Shown here one piece after another: positions 56,311 to 64,000 of a DNA stretch of 64,000 nt (position 1 is the stretch's first letter; the number at the start of each line of letters is the position of its first letter). The stretch lies in contig CAMPHF010000003.1 of assembly GCA_946885915.1 (NCBI GenBank), positions 1-64,000 of the forward strand, in the 5' to 3' direction. The notes beneath the pieces are model-generated. The model was not told the origin of the DNA and did not search any database. It worked only from the letters and a program-made list of their open reading frames with translations. A program made the translations under genes and the position numbers. The stretch comes from an uncultured Idiomarina sp. GTDB taxonomy: Bacteria; Pseudomonadota; Gammaproteobacteria; Enterobacterales; Alteromonadaceae.

Positions 56311-58602
56311 TTAAGACTCAATTGCCTCGCTACGATTATCAAATTCGAAGCTAAGCGCTTCTGAATCGTCAGGTTTAGCATCGGCTTTCACGCTTACTTT
56401 CACACTTCCACCGCGTGCTAATTTGCCGAACAAGATTTCATTCGCCAAAGGTTTCTTCAAGTGCTCTTGAATAACACGAGCCATCGGGCGAGCACCCATT
56501 TCACGATCGTAACCTCGCTCAGCAATCCACTCGTGTGCGGCCGCATCTAGTTCTAGCGATACGCCTTTGCGATCTAATTGCGCCTGTAATTCAGCAATGA
56601 ATTTATCAACAACCTGATGAATGACCGCCGGATCTAAGTGATTAAACCACACAATCCCATCTAAGCGGTTACGGAACTCTGGGGTGAAGATTTTATTGAT
56701 CTCGCCCAGTGCATCGTGGCTGTGATCCTGCTGTTTAAAGCCAATCGACTTGCGGACCGTTTCGCGCACACCAGCATTAGTTGTCATCACGATAATTGCG
56801 TTACGAAAATCAGCCTTACGGCCATTGTTGTCGGTCAGAGTACCGTGATCCATCACCTGCAACAGGATATTGAAAATATCGCTATGCGCTTTCTCTAGCT
56901 CATCCAGCAGAATGACACAATGAGGTTGCTTGATAACTGCTTCGGTGAGCAACCCACCTTGGTCAAATCCAACGTAGCCTGGAGGCGCACCAATCAGCCG
57001 ACTAACGGCATGACGTTCCATATATTCAGACATGTCGAAGCGAACTAATTCAATCCCCATCGCTTTGGCTAACTGCTGCGTGACTTCGGTTTTACCAACC
57101 CCAGTCGGACCCGCAAAGAGGAAAGATGCGATAGGCTGATGCTCGGTCGCCAAACCTGAGCGCGATAAGCGAATGGCCGCAGTGAGCTTATCAATCGCTT
57201 CATCTTGCCCGAACACCACCATTTTCAGGTTGCGGTCTAATTGTCGTAATAGCTCTTGATCAGAACGCGACACCGATTGCTCCGGAATTCGCGCAATTTT
57301 GGCTATGATGGTTTCAATATCTGCCACGCCCACAGTTTTCTTACGTTTCGACGGCGGTAACAAGCGTTGACTCGCACCGGCCTCATCGATCACGTCAATC
57401 GCTTTGTCCGGCAAGTGCCGCTCGTTAATATACTTAGCGGCTAACTCAGCCGCAGCACGCATTGCAGGCTGGGTGTAACGAATACCGTGATGGTCTTCAT
57501 ATTTTTCTTTCAGACCCATTAAAATTTTGGTGGTGTCATCAACAGATGGTTCGGCCACATCGATTTTTTGGAAGCGCCGCACTAACGCGCGGTCTTTCTC
57601 AAAAATATTTTTGTACTCAGTGTAAGTGGTAGAGCCCATACACTTCAGTTCGCCGCTAGCCAGCATAGGTTTCAACAAGTTAGAGGCGTCGAGTACACCA
57701 CCGCTGGCCGCACCGGCACCAATAATGGTGTGAATTTCGTCAATAAAAAGAATAGCGTGCGGTTTCTCTTTCAATTCTTTCAGCAGCATTTTAAAGCGTT
57801 TTTCAAAATCACCGCGATACTTAGTACCAGCTAACAAACCACCCATATCGAGCGAATAAATTGTGGCTTCGGCCATAATTTCAGGCACGTCGTGATTCAC
57901 GATACGCAACGCCAAACCCTCGGCAATCGCGGTTTTACCAACGCCCGCCTCGCCCACCAGCAACGGATTATTTTTCCGGCGACGACACAAGATTTGCACA
58001 CAACGCTCTAATTCATGGTCACGACCAATTAACGGATCAATCTCACCAGCCCGCGCCTTGGCGTTCAAATTGGTGCAGAAACGTTTTAGATAGCTTTGTT
58101 GCTCTTCAGCTTGCGCGCCCTCGCTCTCCGCACCAGAATCTTGCTCTGCTTGCGGGCGTTCATCATCCACTTTCGAAATACCATGAGAGATGTAATGCAC
58201 AACGTCGAGGCGGGTAATATCACTTTTATTAAGCAGATACACAGCCTGAGATTCTTGTTCACTAAAAATAGCGACCAGAACGTTTGCGCCGGTGACTTCT
58301 GCATTGCCAGATGACTGGACATGAAAAACTGCACGCTGCAGGACACGCTGGAAGCCTAACGTAGGCTGCGTATCAGTTTGCTCCTGCTCATCCTCAAAAC
58401 GGGGCGTGCTGCGCTCTATGTAACTCAGTAATTCAGCTTTTAATTGGGCAAAATCAGCACCACAGGCACGTAAGGCGTCTGCGGCATCAGGATTGTCTAA
58501 CAACGCGATGAGTAAATGCTCTACCGTCATTAATTCGTGACGACGTTCGCGGGCTAACCGGAAGGCATCGTTTAAGGTTAATTCCAAGGCTTTATTTAAC
58601 AT
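56311..58602 (-). CDS. clpA: ATP-dependent Clp protease ATP-binding subunit ClpA
   Basis: AAA+ unfoldase that feeds ClpP (763 aa). It has an N-domain with a Clp repeat (LTLNDAFRLARERRHELMTVEH), a first ATPase (Walker A GEAGVGKTAIAEG, Walker B ILFIDEIHT) and a second ATPase (GPTGVGKTEVTQQ, VILLDELEKAH), and the ClpP-binding tripeptide loop region (IGF) following VRKS. The ATG at 58602 is chosen: AAGGAG lies 5 bp upstream, while the GTG at 58608 overlaps that site. Confidence 0.97.
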   Translation of the reverse strand: MLNKALELTLNDAFRLARERRHELMTVEHLLIALLDNPDAADALRACGADFAQLKAELLSYIERSTPRFEDEQEQTDTQPTLGFQRVLQRAVFHVQSSGNAEVTGANVLVAIFSEQESQAVYLLNKSDITRLDVVHYISHGISKVDDERPQAEQDSGAESEGAQAEEQQSYLKRFCTNLNAKARAGEIDPLIGRDHELERCVQILCRRRKNNPLLVGEAGVGKTAIAEGLALRIVNHDVPEIMAEATIYSLDMGGLLAGTKYRGDFEKRFKMLLKELKEKPHAILFIDEIHTIIGAGAASGGVLDASNLLKPMLASGELKCMGSTTYTEYKNIFEKDRALVRRFQKIDVAEPSVDDTTKILMGLKEKYEDHHGIRYTQPAMRAAAELAAKYINERHLPDKAIDVIDEAGASQRLLPPSKRKKTVGVADIETIIAKIARIPEQSVSRSDQELLRQLDRNLKMVVFGQDEAIDKLTAAIRLSRSGLATEHQPIASFLFAGPTGVGKTEVTQQLAKAMGIELVRFDMSEYMERHAVSRLIGAPPGYVGFDQGGLLTEAVIKQPHCVILLDELEKAHSDIFNILLQVMDHGTLTDNNGRKADFRNAIIVMTTNAGVRETVRKSIGFKQQDHSHDALGEINKIFTPEFRNRLDGIVWFNHLDPAVIHQVVDKFIAELQAQLDRKGVSLELDAAAHEWIAERGYDREMGARPMARVIQEHLKKPLANEILFGKLARGGSVKVSVKADAKPDDSEALSFEFDNRSEAIES

Positions 58603-58645
58603 AAGCACTCCTTCCTACTACGTGTAGCTTACACGACTGCTCAGC

Positions 58646-58954
58646 TCAACTGGGCTCCATCGAACATAACAGCGGGTGTTGATGTTCACGAGCATATTGG
58701 TTGACCTGTACCACTTTGGTTTCCGCCACTTCTGCGGAATAAACCCCACAAATTGCCTTACCTTTATAGTGAATTTGCAACATGACGTCAGTTGCCTGTT
58801 CACTGTTCATGCGGAAGAATCGCACTAATACTTCAACGACAAAATCCATCGGCGTGTAGTCGTCGTTATTCAAGATCACCTTATACATGGGGGGTGGCTT
58901 GAGTTGTTGTTTTTCTTTGACGCCGGATTGGTGCTGTTGTTCAAAATCACTCAT
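58646..58954 (-). CDS. clpS: ATP-dependent Clp protease adaptor ClpS
   Basis: N-recognin that delivers proteins with destabilising N-terminal residues to ClpA (102 aa). The folded domain shows [16 protein letters not shown] and the binding-pocket region [22 protein letters not shown], all conserved. It lies 43 bp upstream of clpA on the same strand, the standard arrangement. Confidence 0.96.
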   Translation of the reverse strand: MSDFEQQHQSGVKEKQQLKPPPMYKVILNNDDYTPMDFVVEVLVRFFRMNSEQATDVMLQIHYKGKAICGVYSAEVAETKVVQVNQYAREHQHPLLCSMEPS

Positions 58955-59070
58955 TAATAACCACTCTATCAGTACTATAGTGCGGAAAATCGGTTTTCGC
59001 GTACTTCTGTTGTCGTTTATTTTTCACTAACAACAGGATTACAAAAACGACGAAAATTCGCACAAACGAC

Positions 59071-59098
59071 TTGACTAATGCTAGAACTTACCTAGAGT
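59071..59098 (+). promoter_or_regulatory. candidate promoter ahead of paired hairpins
   Basis: TTGACT (59071-59076) and TAGAGT (59093-59098) are 16 bp apart. Transcription would start near 59105 and run through both hairpins towards cspD. Confidence 0.4.
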
Positions 59099-59104
59099 TA
59101 AACA

Positions 59105-59245
59105 TGGCGTTGAGCAACAAAGAATTCAAGCCTCCCTGCCACTCGTGTTTAGTTATGTTATTGAATTCTTTCACAGCTTTGTGTGAAAGATTCAACAGCA
59201 GAAGTACAAAACATGCGCTGCATGGTACTTCTCACTATTTTTAAC
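59105..59245 (+). ncRNA. candidate small RNA or structured cspD leader
   Basis: Two tandem hairpins follow a promoter-like sequence. The first (59161-59195) pairs TTGAATTCTTTCACA with TGTGAAAGATTCAA around a 6-nt loop, with one bulged base. The second (59200-59232) is a two-tier stem: AGAAGTAC with GTACTTCT outside, and CATGC with GCATG inside. TATTTTTA follows within a few bases, a possible U-run. Could be a free small RNA of about 140 nt or the upper part of a long cspD leader. No known RNA family recognised. Confidence 0.35.
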
Positions 59246-59395
59246 ATACGCAAGCACCCGTGGTTTAGATTGCTAGCATTCCAAATTGCAACGCGTCGAA
59301 TGTCACAATGACGTTAAACACCGCCCCTTGGCAACGGTTTAACGCAATAACAATAACAGAGTTTTCTTGTACAGAATAACGAAGGAAGTAGAAGT

Positions 59396-59608
59396 ATGGC
59401 TACCGGTAAAGTCAAATGGTTTAACAACTCAAAAGGCTTCGGCTTTATTGAGAGTGAAGAACGTGAGGGCGATATCTTCGCACATTATTCCACTATCGAA
59501 ATGGAAGGCTATCGAACCCTAAAAGCGGGGCAAGATGTTGAATTTCAGCTGGAAGAAGGTCCTAAGGGACTGCACGCGGTCAACATTACGCCAGTGCAAA
59601 GCAAGTAG
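59396..59608 (+). CDS. cspD: cold-shock-domain protein CspD
   Basis: A 70-aa single cold-shock domain with RNP1 SKGFGFIE and RNP2 DIFAHY. YRTLKAGQDVEF is of the CspD type; E. coli CspD inhibits replication in stationary phase. AAGGAAG precedes the ATG. Divergent from clpS-clpA as in E. coli. Confidence 0.92.
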   Translation: MATGKVKWFNNSKGFGFIESEEREGDIFAHYSTIEMEGYRTLKAGQDVEFQLEEGPKGLHAVNITPVQSK

Positions 59609-59658
59609 CGTTCATCAGCGCTAAACACTGCGCCGCTACACTAGCTTGCAGCATAATT

Positions 59659-59690
59659 AAAAACGCCGAGCTCAAAACTCGGCGTTTTTT
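59659..59690. terminator. bidirectional terminator between cspD and yejK
   Basis: A 12-bp stem (AAAAACGCCGAG / CTCGGCGTTTTT) with a 7-nt loop lies 50 bp past cspD and 17 bp past yejK. Both convergent genes could use it. Confidence 0.92.
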
Positions 59691-59706
59691 TATCCATCGC
59701 TAAAAT

Positions 59707-60750
59707 TTAGCTATCAATCCCAAAGTAGCGGCGTAATTGATCACGCAAATTGGGCGGGGTACCGACAATGGTTAAGGTATCCGTTGTCGGGTCATATTTC
59801 ACCCGCTGGTTCAGCAAGGTTTGGTCGAAGCCCACACTTAAACCGCCCCCCTGCCCCTGAAATTTAATCAGCTTGCGCAAGGTTGCGCGGTCTGCCGGAA
59901 AATTGTCCGCCAAAGGTTCATCAGTCTGGGTCTGAGTAAAGGCCATAAAGTCCGGCGCCTGGGGTGCCGCAACTTGAAACTGAGTAGCTAAATCCTGTAC
60001 CTGAACTTTTTCACCTTGGCGCCACTGCTCGTCGCAATAATCATAAGCTTGTTGGCGAATGGCTTGGGACGTCTCGGCAGGTAACTCAGCGGCTTGGGTG
60101 TATTTTTGCACCTGCTCGACCAATTGTTGAGTCTGGGCTTTGGCATTTACCCGCTCAGCACAGCCCAAAAAATCAAGGAAGAAGTCCGACACCTTGCGCC
60201 CAGCACGACCTTTAATAAACGAGATGTAATCCGTCGCAGCCGGATCGCTCGACCAAGTGGATAGATCAATTCGGGCAGCCAACTGCACGCGACTTATCTC
60301 TAACTGTGAGGATTTATCGACGGCTAAATCGGGACCAATGGTGACGCCATCCCGGCTCGGCAAAAAGCTCACCGTTAAATAATCGGTGGCGGTATGTTGG
60401 TAGTGGCTAAACAGTAAAAAACCCTCTTCCAACATCGCGTATTTTTCTAGTTGTTGATGTAACAGCCGCGCTGCCGAATGACTAAACGCCACAAAGCTGA
60501 GTTGCTGTTGCTGCCACTGGGTTAATAAGTCAGCGAAATTGCCGCTAATGTCTACCTCAGCATCATCTTCAGCCCCCACGAAACTCGCATAGCCCTTCGC
60601 TGGCTTGGCGTTATAAACCGACGTGAGTTCGCTCAGCAAACTTTCAAGTTCAACACTATCAGGCAGTGCTTCTGGGCCCAAACGTAGCCCAAGCGAAGCA
60701 TCACTTTGATAAAAGTGATGGATAATACTGGCGGCGATTTTAAATTCCAT
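59707..60750 (-). CDS. yejK: nucleoid-associated protein YejK (NdpA)
   Basis: Soluble nucleoid-associated protein (347 aa; E. coli YejK 335). Family blocks are visible at the N-terminus (IAASIIHHF) and in FLPSRDGVTIGPDLAVDKS, GRAGRKVSDFFLDFLGCAERV and the C-terminal RDQLRRYFG. The exact role is unknown. Divergent from yejL, as in E. coli yejK/yejL-yejM. Confidence 0.93.
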   Translation of the reverse strand: MEFKIAASIIHHFYQSDASLGLRLGPEALPDSVELESLLSELTSVYNAKPAKGYASFVGAEDDAEVDISGNFADLLTQWQQQQLSFVAFSHSAARLLHQQLEKYAMLEEGFLLFSHYQHTATDYLTVSFLPSRDGVTIGPDLAVDKSSQLEISRVQLAARIDLSTWSSDPAATDYISFIKGRAGRKVSDFFLDFLGCAERVNAKAQTQQLVEQVQKYTQAAELPAETSQAIRQQAYDYCDEQWRQGEKVQVQDLATQFQVAAPQAPDFMAFTQTQTDEPLADNFPADRATLRKLIKFQGQGGGLSVGFDQTLLNQRVKYDPTTDTLTIVGTPPNLRDQLRRYFGIDS

Positions 60751-60849
60751 AGGGCGTTGTATTCCTATACTGAGTGCGGTTCGAGCTTACCTACGGCTCG
60801 AACTTATGGTAAGCTGCGGCGCATTCTAGCATGCTAAGGAACCTAATAA

Positions 60850-61071
60850 ATGCCCATCGTTTCCAAATATTCGAGCGCGCAACAACAGCAACTTCTTGAT
60901 GATGTGATGGCGGTACTACAACAGCAACAAATCACTCCGGATCTGGCCCTTATGACCCTTGGCAATGCGGTAACCCATGTCATCGCGAAACACTATTCGG
61001 CAGCAAGCCAACCGCAAGTGGCTGAACAATTTGGCAAAGTACTGCTACAATCGTTGCAAGCTGCCAACTAA
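60850..61071 (+). CDS. yejL: YejL (UPF0352/DUF1414) family protein
   Basis: A 73-aa helical protein matching YejL: MPIVSKYSSAQQQQLLDDVM and LALMTLGNAVTHVI. The function of the family is unknown. It precedes yejM by 78 bp and is divergent from yejK across a 99-bp gap that should hold promoters for both. Confidence 0.9.
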   Translation: MPIVSKYSSAQQQQLLDDVMAVLQQQQITPDLALMTLGNAVTHVIAKHYSAASQPQVAEQFGKVLLQSLQAAN

Positions 61072-61149
61072 TTAGCGGCTCATTATTGTCAGCACTAAAC
61101 GATACACAATGCTTAAGCGCTAGAGTGCAAACGGGAGCGAACCAGACGC

Positions 61150-62787
61150 ATGCGAAAACAGCAACGCCGCGATAAAATTGCCCGTCTCATTAGTTGGGGC
61201 CATTGGTTCACGTTTGCCAACATTGTTGTGGTATTGGCAATTGGCACCTTGTATGTCGAGGCCGCAGAACCACCAGGTTCTGGCCTTGGTACACTCTACT
61301 TATTAATCAGTTGGCTTGGCCACTTTGCCTTTTTGCCATTTGTATTTTTTATTATTCTGCTGTTCCCATTTTGCTTGGTCGTCCCCTACGCTCGTGTGTT
61401 ACGCGGTATCGCCGCCCTAGTTGGCGCGCTGGGGTTATTAGCCCTGATTGCAGATGCGTTATTTTTCCGCTACTACGGCTACCATTTAAATACCTACTCA
61501 CTATCGCGCTTAGCCCTCGACGCCGAAGCCCAATTTCAAGGCGCTAGTTTCGTCATCATACTCGGCCTGCTGCTTACCTTCGTGGTCGTTTTAGCCTTTG
61601 AACTTGTGCTTGCTAATTTAGCCTGGAAGCGGTTAGAGCAAATTCAACAACGGCGTTTTGCAGCCCCCATCACCACCGTATTCGTGTTGTGTTTTCTGAC
61701 TAGCCATAGCATCCACATTTGGGCTGATGCAGTTTTTTATAAACCTATTACGCAACAAGACGATTTATTCCCACTGTCGTATCCGACAACGGCCAAAACA
61801 CTCATGGCGAAGCACGGGTTGATCCAACCAGAGCAAAGTCCACCCTCCCAATTAGCGCAATTACTGGGCGCGCAACTTGGTAACTCCGGGCAAGTGGCGA
61901 TCGATCCGCTGAATACCGGCGTATTGCAAAGCGTGACCGTGGCACAGCTGCGCTACCCCCTTGGCAGTGCGATGTGTGCGAAAACCGCAACCCAACCCAA
62001 AATTGCGCTGGTGTTGTTTGACGAACTGCCTCCAGCCACAGTCACTCGCCTAATGGAATCTGGATTGTTAAAACGCAGCGAGGCCACTATGTATGCCGCC
62101 GCAACTGCCGCAGAAGGTGAGTTTATGGCGCAATATGGCTTAACCATTAACTATGCCGATGCTATCACTGCGACAGGTCAAGCGCCTGCGTATGAGCGGT
62201 TGTTAAACGACTTTAATTTGGCACTGAATGTGGCGCATACCGAGCAGGTCATTACGCAATGGTCTGCGCATTCCGCGCCGGATACACAGCTTTCCTTGCT
62301 CCGAGCAAGCCCCGCCGATGTCGATGAAGCGATTGCTTGGCTAGAGACTGGGGCATTCGATAAAATCATGGTGACCGCCCTGCATGCGAGTACTTGGCAA
62401 GCTAGCCAGCCACAGCAAGCAAATCCTCAACAGTTACAGGTGCCACTGCTTACCAAAGGTTACGACTTGGACGCGCAAACGCGAGCGCAACTGTTCGACT
62501 TAATGCCAACGGTTCTGGCCGACTTGCTTCAGTGCGAACAAGGGTTTGGTGCACTCACTCAAGGCCGTGATCTTAACCAACAACCCGGCTTGCCCATAAC
62601 TTTGCTGGTCGACGATTACCTCATTATCGTCGGCCAAGAACTGGTGAGCGTGATTGATAGCCGTGGTGATCTTTACGGTTTTAATCCGGACGATTTCAGT
62701 GCGCTGCCCAACTCTCAGCCACCAACGCCGGTGCTGATTGAATCGGTGCGGCAATTGCAGCGCTTCGCTGATTTCGGTGCTCGTTAA
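61150..62787 (+). CDS. yejM: YejM/PbgA-like inner-membrane protein (DUF3413)
   Basis: In E. coli YejM (PbgA/LapC) senses lipopolysaccharide and controls LpxC stability with LapB and FtsH. Five membrane segments occupy residues 1-190, with the DUF3413 pattern (ISWGHWFTFANI; LFFRYYGYHLNTY). The periplasmic part (about 200-545) keeps only faint similarity to the alkaline phosphatase-like domain: the usual metal-site region is replaced by IALVLFDELPPATVT, and the SGGN-TR-GIF stretch is absent. At 545 aa it is shorter than E. coli (586). Orthology rests on the membrane domain and on the yejK-yejL-yejM-proL order. Confidence 0.85.
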   Translation: MRKQQRRDKIARLISWGHWFTFANIVVVLAIGTLYVEAAEPPGSGLGTLYLLISWLGHFAFLPFVFFIILLFPFCLVVPYARVLRGIAALVGALGLLALIADALFFRYYGYHLNTYSLSRLALDAEAQFQGASFVIILGLLLTFVVVLAFELVLANLAWKRLEQIQQRRFAAPITTVFVLCFLTSHSIHIWADAVFYKPITQQDDLFPLSYPTTAKTLMAKHGLIQPEQSPPSQLAQLLGAQLGNSGQVAIDPLNTGVLQSVTVAQLRYPLGSAMCAKTATQPKIALVLFDELPPATVTRLMESGLLKRSEATMYAAATAAEGEFMAQYGLTINYADAITATGQAPAYERLLNDFNLALNVAHTEQVITQWSAHSAPDTQLSLLRASPADVDEAIAWLETGAFDKIMVTALHASTWQASQPQQANPQQLQVPLLTKGYDLDAQTRAQLFDLMPTVLADLLQCEQGFGALTQGRDLNQQPGLPITLLVDDYLIIVGQELVSVIDSRGDLYGFNPDDFSALPNSQPPTPVLIESVRQLQRFADFGAR

Positions 62788-62850
62788 ATCCGCGGCTGGC
62801 TGATTTATAAGCAGTTGATGGTTTAATTTGCATTTTAAGCGGCGAATCGC

Positions 62851-62878
62851 TTGCGTAAGCAGCGTAATTCAGTAAGAT
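62851..62878 (+). promoter_or_regulatory. candidate proL promoter
   Basis: TTGCGT (62851-62856) and TAAGAT (62873-62878) are 16 bp apart, 13 bp before the tRNA 5' end. Moderate match. Confidence 0.4.
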
Positions 62879-62891
62879 TACAGCCCTCGGT

Positions 62892-62968
62892 CGGCGTGTA
62901 GCGCAGCTTGGTAGCGCACTGTCATGGGGTGTCAGGGGTCGCTGGTTCAAATCCAGTCACGCCGACCA
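62892..62968 (+). tRNA. proL: tRNA-Pro (anticodon GGG)
   Basis: A 77-nt cloverleaf with CCA end, D-arm GCGCAGCTTGGTAGCGC, anticodon loop CATGGGGTG and T-loop GTTCAAATC. It lies directly after yejM, where E. coli has proL. Confidence 0.95.
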
Positions 62969-63136
62969 ATTCTTTCCTTACTCATACCAATTTCCTGCAA
63001 TGTGAATAGTGGCAGCTTTAGGTGTCTTCCTAAGCCGCACTGGTGCCGTGAATTACCTCATAAAAACTTCTGCAGCTCGAGCATAATTGCTACACTCGTC
63101 GACAACAAATAACCACTGGGAAGATGGGATTACGGC

Positions 63137-63595
63137 ATGCTTGATGTCACTACTATTACGCCCATGCAAGCGACCGATGTTGACGCGCTGGTTGCGCTAG
63201 AACAAGCTCATTACGGTCAGGATGCCTATTCACCAACGTGGTTTCACCAATGTTTATTGCAATGGCCACAGTGGCAGTTTTGCGCGCGTCAACAGCAGCA
63301 GCCCTGTGGCTATTTGAGTGTTGCGCCCGGCGCCGAAGCTGGCCAACTTTGGTTAATGGCGTTGTTAGTGGCAGCCTCAGCGCGTGGCCAAGGGCTTGGC
63401 AAGCGGTTGCTGGCAACTTTGCTGGAACACGGCCGCCACTACGACATCCATTTAACCGTCGCACCCGACAATCGCAGTGCTATTGCACTCTATGAAAGCT
63501 ATGGTTTTCGGCTGAAACAACAGCTACCGAATGCACTCGGTATTGGCAATCACCGTTTACATATGCAGCGCTTAAAAGATATTGTTGAACCTTGA
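63137..63595 (+). CDS. GNAT family N-acetyltransferase
   Basis: Acetyl-CoA-dependent transferase (152 aa). The GNAT acetyl-CoA site is in ASARGQGLGKRLL near residue 88, and the C-terminal NRSAIALYESYGFRL is also typical. It resembles RimI in the NRSAIALYESYGF block, but the rest is divergent, so I do not assign rimI. The gene stands between tRNA-Pro and the metallo-hydrolase gene; the acceptor substrate is unknown. Confidence 0.82.
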   Translation: MLDVTTITPMQATDVDALVALEQAHYGQDAYSPTWFHQCLLQWPQWQFCARQQQQPCGYLSVAPGAEAGQLWLMALLVAASARGQGLGKRLLATLLEHGRHYDIHLTVAPDNRSAIALYESYGFRLKQQLPNALGIGNHRLHMQRLKDIVEP

Positions 63596-63605
63596 TGCGC
63601 ACTTG

Positions 63606-63628
63606 ATATATTCTCGTTTGGAATATAT
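63606..63628. promoter_or_regulatory. 23-bp palindrome upstream of the metallo-hydrolase gene
   Basis: Perfect 8-bp arms ATATATTC and GAATATAT flank a 7-nt spacer, 45 bp before the ATG. The size, AT-richness and location suggest a dimeric repressor site; ArsR-family sulfide sensors (BigR/SqrR type) are the natural candidates next to a persulfide-dioxygenase-like gene. The sequence alone does not prove it. Confidence 0.5.
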
Positions 63629-63672
63629 ATATAACCACAATATTAATTACTATTTTGCAGGAGAGTAACGTC

Positions 63673-64000
63673 ATGTCGATGTCAATGCCGCAAGTTGAAG
63701 CTGTCCTCGATAGCGACAGTGAAACCTTTAGCTACGTGGTCTACGACCAGCCTAATGGTCATGCGGTGATTATTGATCCCGTACTCGATTTTGACTATAA
63801 ATCGGGCCGCACCACGACCGCATCGGCCGACAAATTATTGGCTATCGTTGCTCGCCATCAGTTACAAGTAGAATGGATTTTAGAAACTCATGCACATGCG
63901 GATCACTTAACCGCAGCCCCCTACTTACGCGATAAGTTAGGAGCCAAAATCGGCATTGGTGAGCACATCACAACGGTGCAAAAAGTATTCAAAGAAATTT
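63673..64000 (+). CDS. MBL-fold metallo-hydrolase, persulfide dioxygenase-like (partial)
   Basis: Cut off by the window end after 109 residues. The N-terminal part shows a beta-lactamase fold with the metal-binding THAHADHLTAA at about residues 75-85 and an ETHE1/BLH-like start (SYVVYDQPNGHAVIIDPVLDFD). Relatives oxidise glutathione persulfide and often lie in operons with rhodanese or sulfide:quinone reductase, controlled by BigR. In-frame ATG codons at 63673, 63679 and 63685 are all possible; GGAG lies 9-11 bp before the first. Confidence 0.8.
   Translation, partial: MSMSMPQVEAVLDSDSETFSYVVYDQPNGHAVIIDPVLDFDYKSGRTTTASADKLLAIVARHQLQVEWILETHAHADHLTAAPYLRDKLGAKIGIGEHITTVQKVFKEI

Larger units (their letters stand above)
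58955..59395. other. 441-bp clpS-cspD intergenic region
   Basis: The longest gene-free stretch in the window. It must contain the clpS promoter (minus) and the cspD promoter (plus). It also holds a plus-strand sigma-70-like promoter and two strong tandem hairpins about 60-130 bp downstream of it (described separately). A 46-codon frame at 59104-59244 spans the hairpins, but has no ribosome-binding site. The 150 bp before cspD hold no promoter I can call. Confidence 0.6.

Noticed and set aside
59104..59244. 46-codon frame (ATG to TAA) spanning the two hairpins before cspD
   Set aside because: No ribosome-binding site, poor codon pattern, and the sequence is better explained by RNA structure.
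62924..63112. 62-codon plus-strand frame starting inside tRNA-Pro
   Set aside because: Begins within the tRNA; no protein-like features or ribosome-binding site.

Overview
The window is an ordinary chromosomal segment of a gammaproteobacterium of the Alteromonadales, most likely the Idiomarinaceae (Idiomarina or a close relative). This is inferred from gene content and order, not from a database search. Supporting signs are the 180-kDa-class NAD glutamate dehydrogenase, Aat and Bpt side by side, a long GAPDH divergent from pyruvate kinase, M61 and M14 peptidases, many amino-acid and peptide genes, and synteny blocks shared with enterobacteria (pyrD-zapC; proQ-prc; uvrY-uvrC-pgsA-glyW-cysT-leuZ; serT-yccA-tus; serS-rarA-lolA-ftsK-lrp; infA-clpA-clpS-cspD; yejK-yejL-yejM-proL). 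No insertion sequence, prophage, CRISPR array or plasmid gene was seen. The window is almost gap-free and densely coding.

Layout. 0-13 kb, minus strand: 2',3'-cyclic nucleotidase, ZapC, PyrD, large GDH, DUF2835, aminopeptidase N and an NhaC antiporter. 13-20 kb, minus: Prc, ProQ, a small acidic protein, free-methionine sulfoxide reductase, DUF1315, a zinc-ribbon membrane protein, an AGCS symporter and a cytosolic-type carboxypeptidase. 20-24 kb: long GAPDH and pyruvate kinase diverge, with a possible 35-codon CxxC gene just before pyk. 24-31 kb: a DUF6279 lipoprotein, a LytTR response regulator with its LytS-type kinase, a PilZ protein, an M61 peptidase, an M23 peptidase and a tandem QueD-like protein. 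31-36 kb: a LysE exporter with divergent LysR regulator, a CBS protein, and a probable Fur-controlled divergent pair (exported protein and PiuC-like dioxygenase), then HAD, DUF2805 and a small membrane protein. 36-41 kb: three tRNAs, a DsbA-like protein, PgsA, UvrC and a UvrY-like regulator. 41-45 kb: a DNA glycosylase, a thioesterase, tRNA-Ser, YccA and tusDCBE. 45-54 kb: serS, crcB, rarA, lolA, ftsK, lrp, ald, trxB. 54-60 kb: a complete N-degron toolkit (aat, bpt, clpA, clpS) with infA inside it, then cspD behind a 441-bp structured intergenic region. 60-64 kb: yejK, yejL, yejM, tRNA-Pro, a GNAT, and the start of a persulfide-dioxygenase-like metallo-hydrolase with a palindromic operator-like site.

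Most genes are housekeeping. The items most worth a second look are: the UvrY/GacA orthologue whose receiver has lost every phosphorylation residue; a candidate small RNA or structured leader with two strong hairpins upstream of cspD; a YejM whose periplasmic domain is reduced; the 23-bp palindrome before the truncated metallo-hydrolase; the Fur-box pair; and the short CxxC reading frame before pyk.
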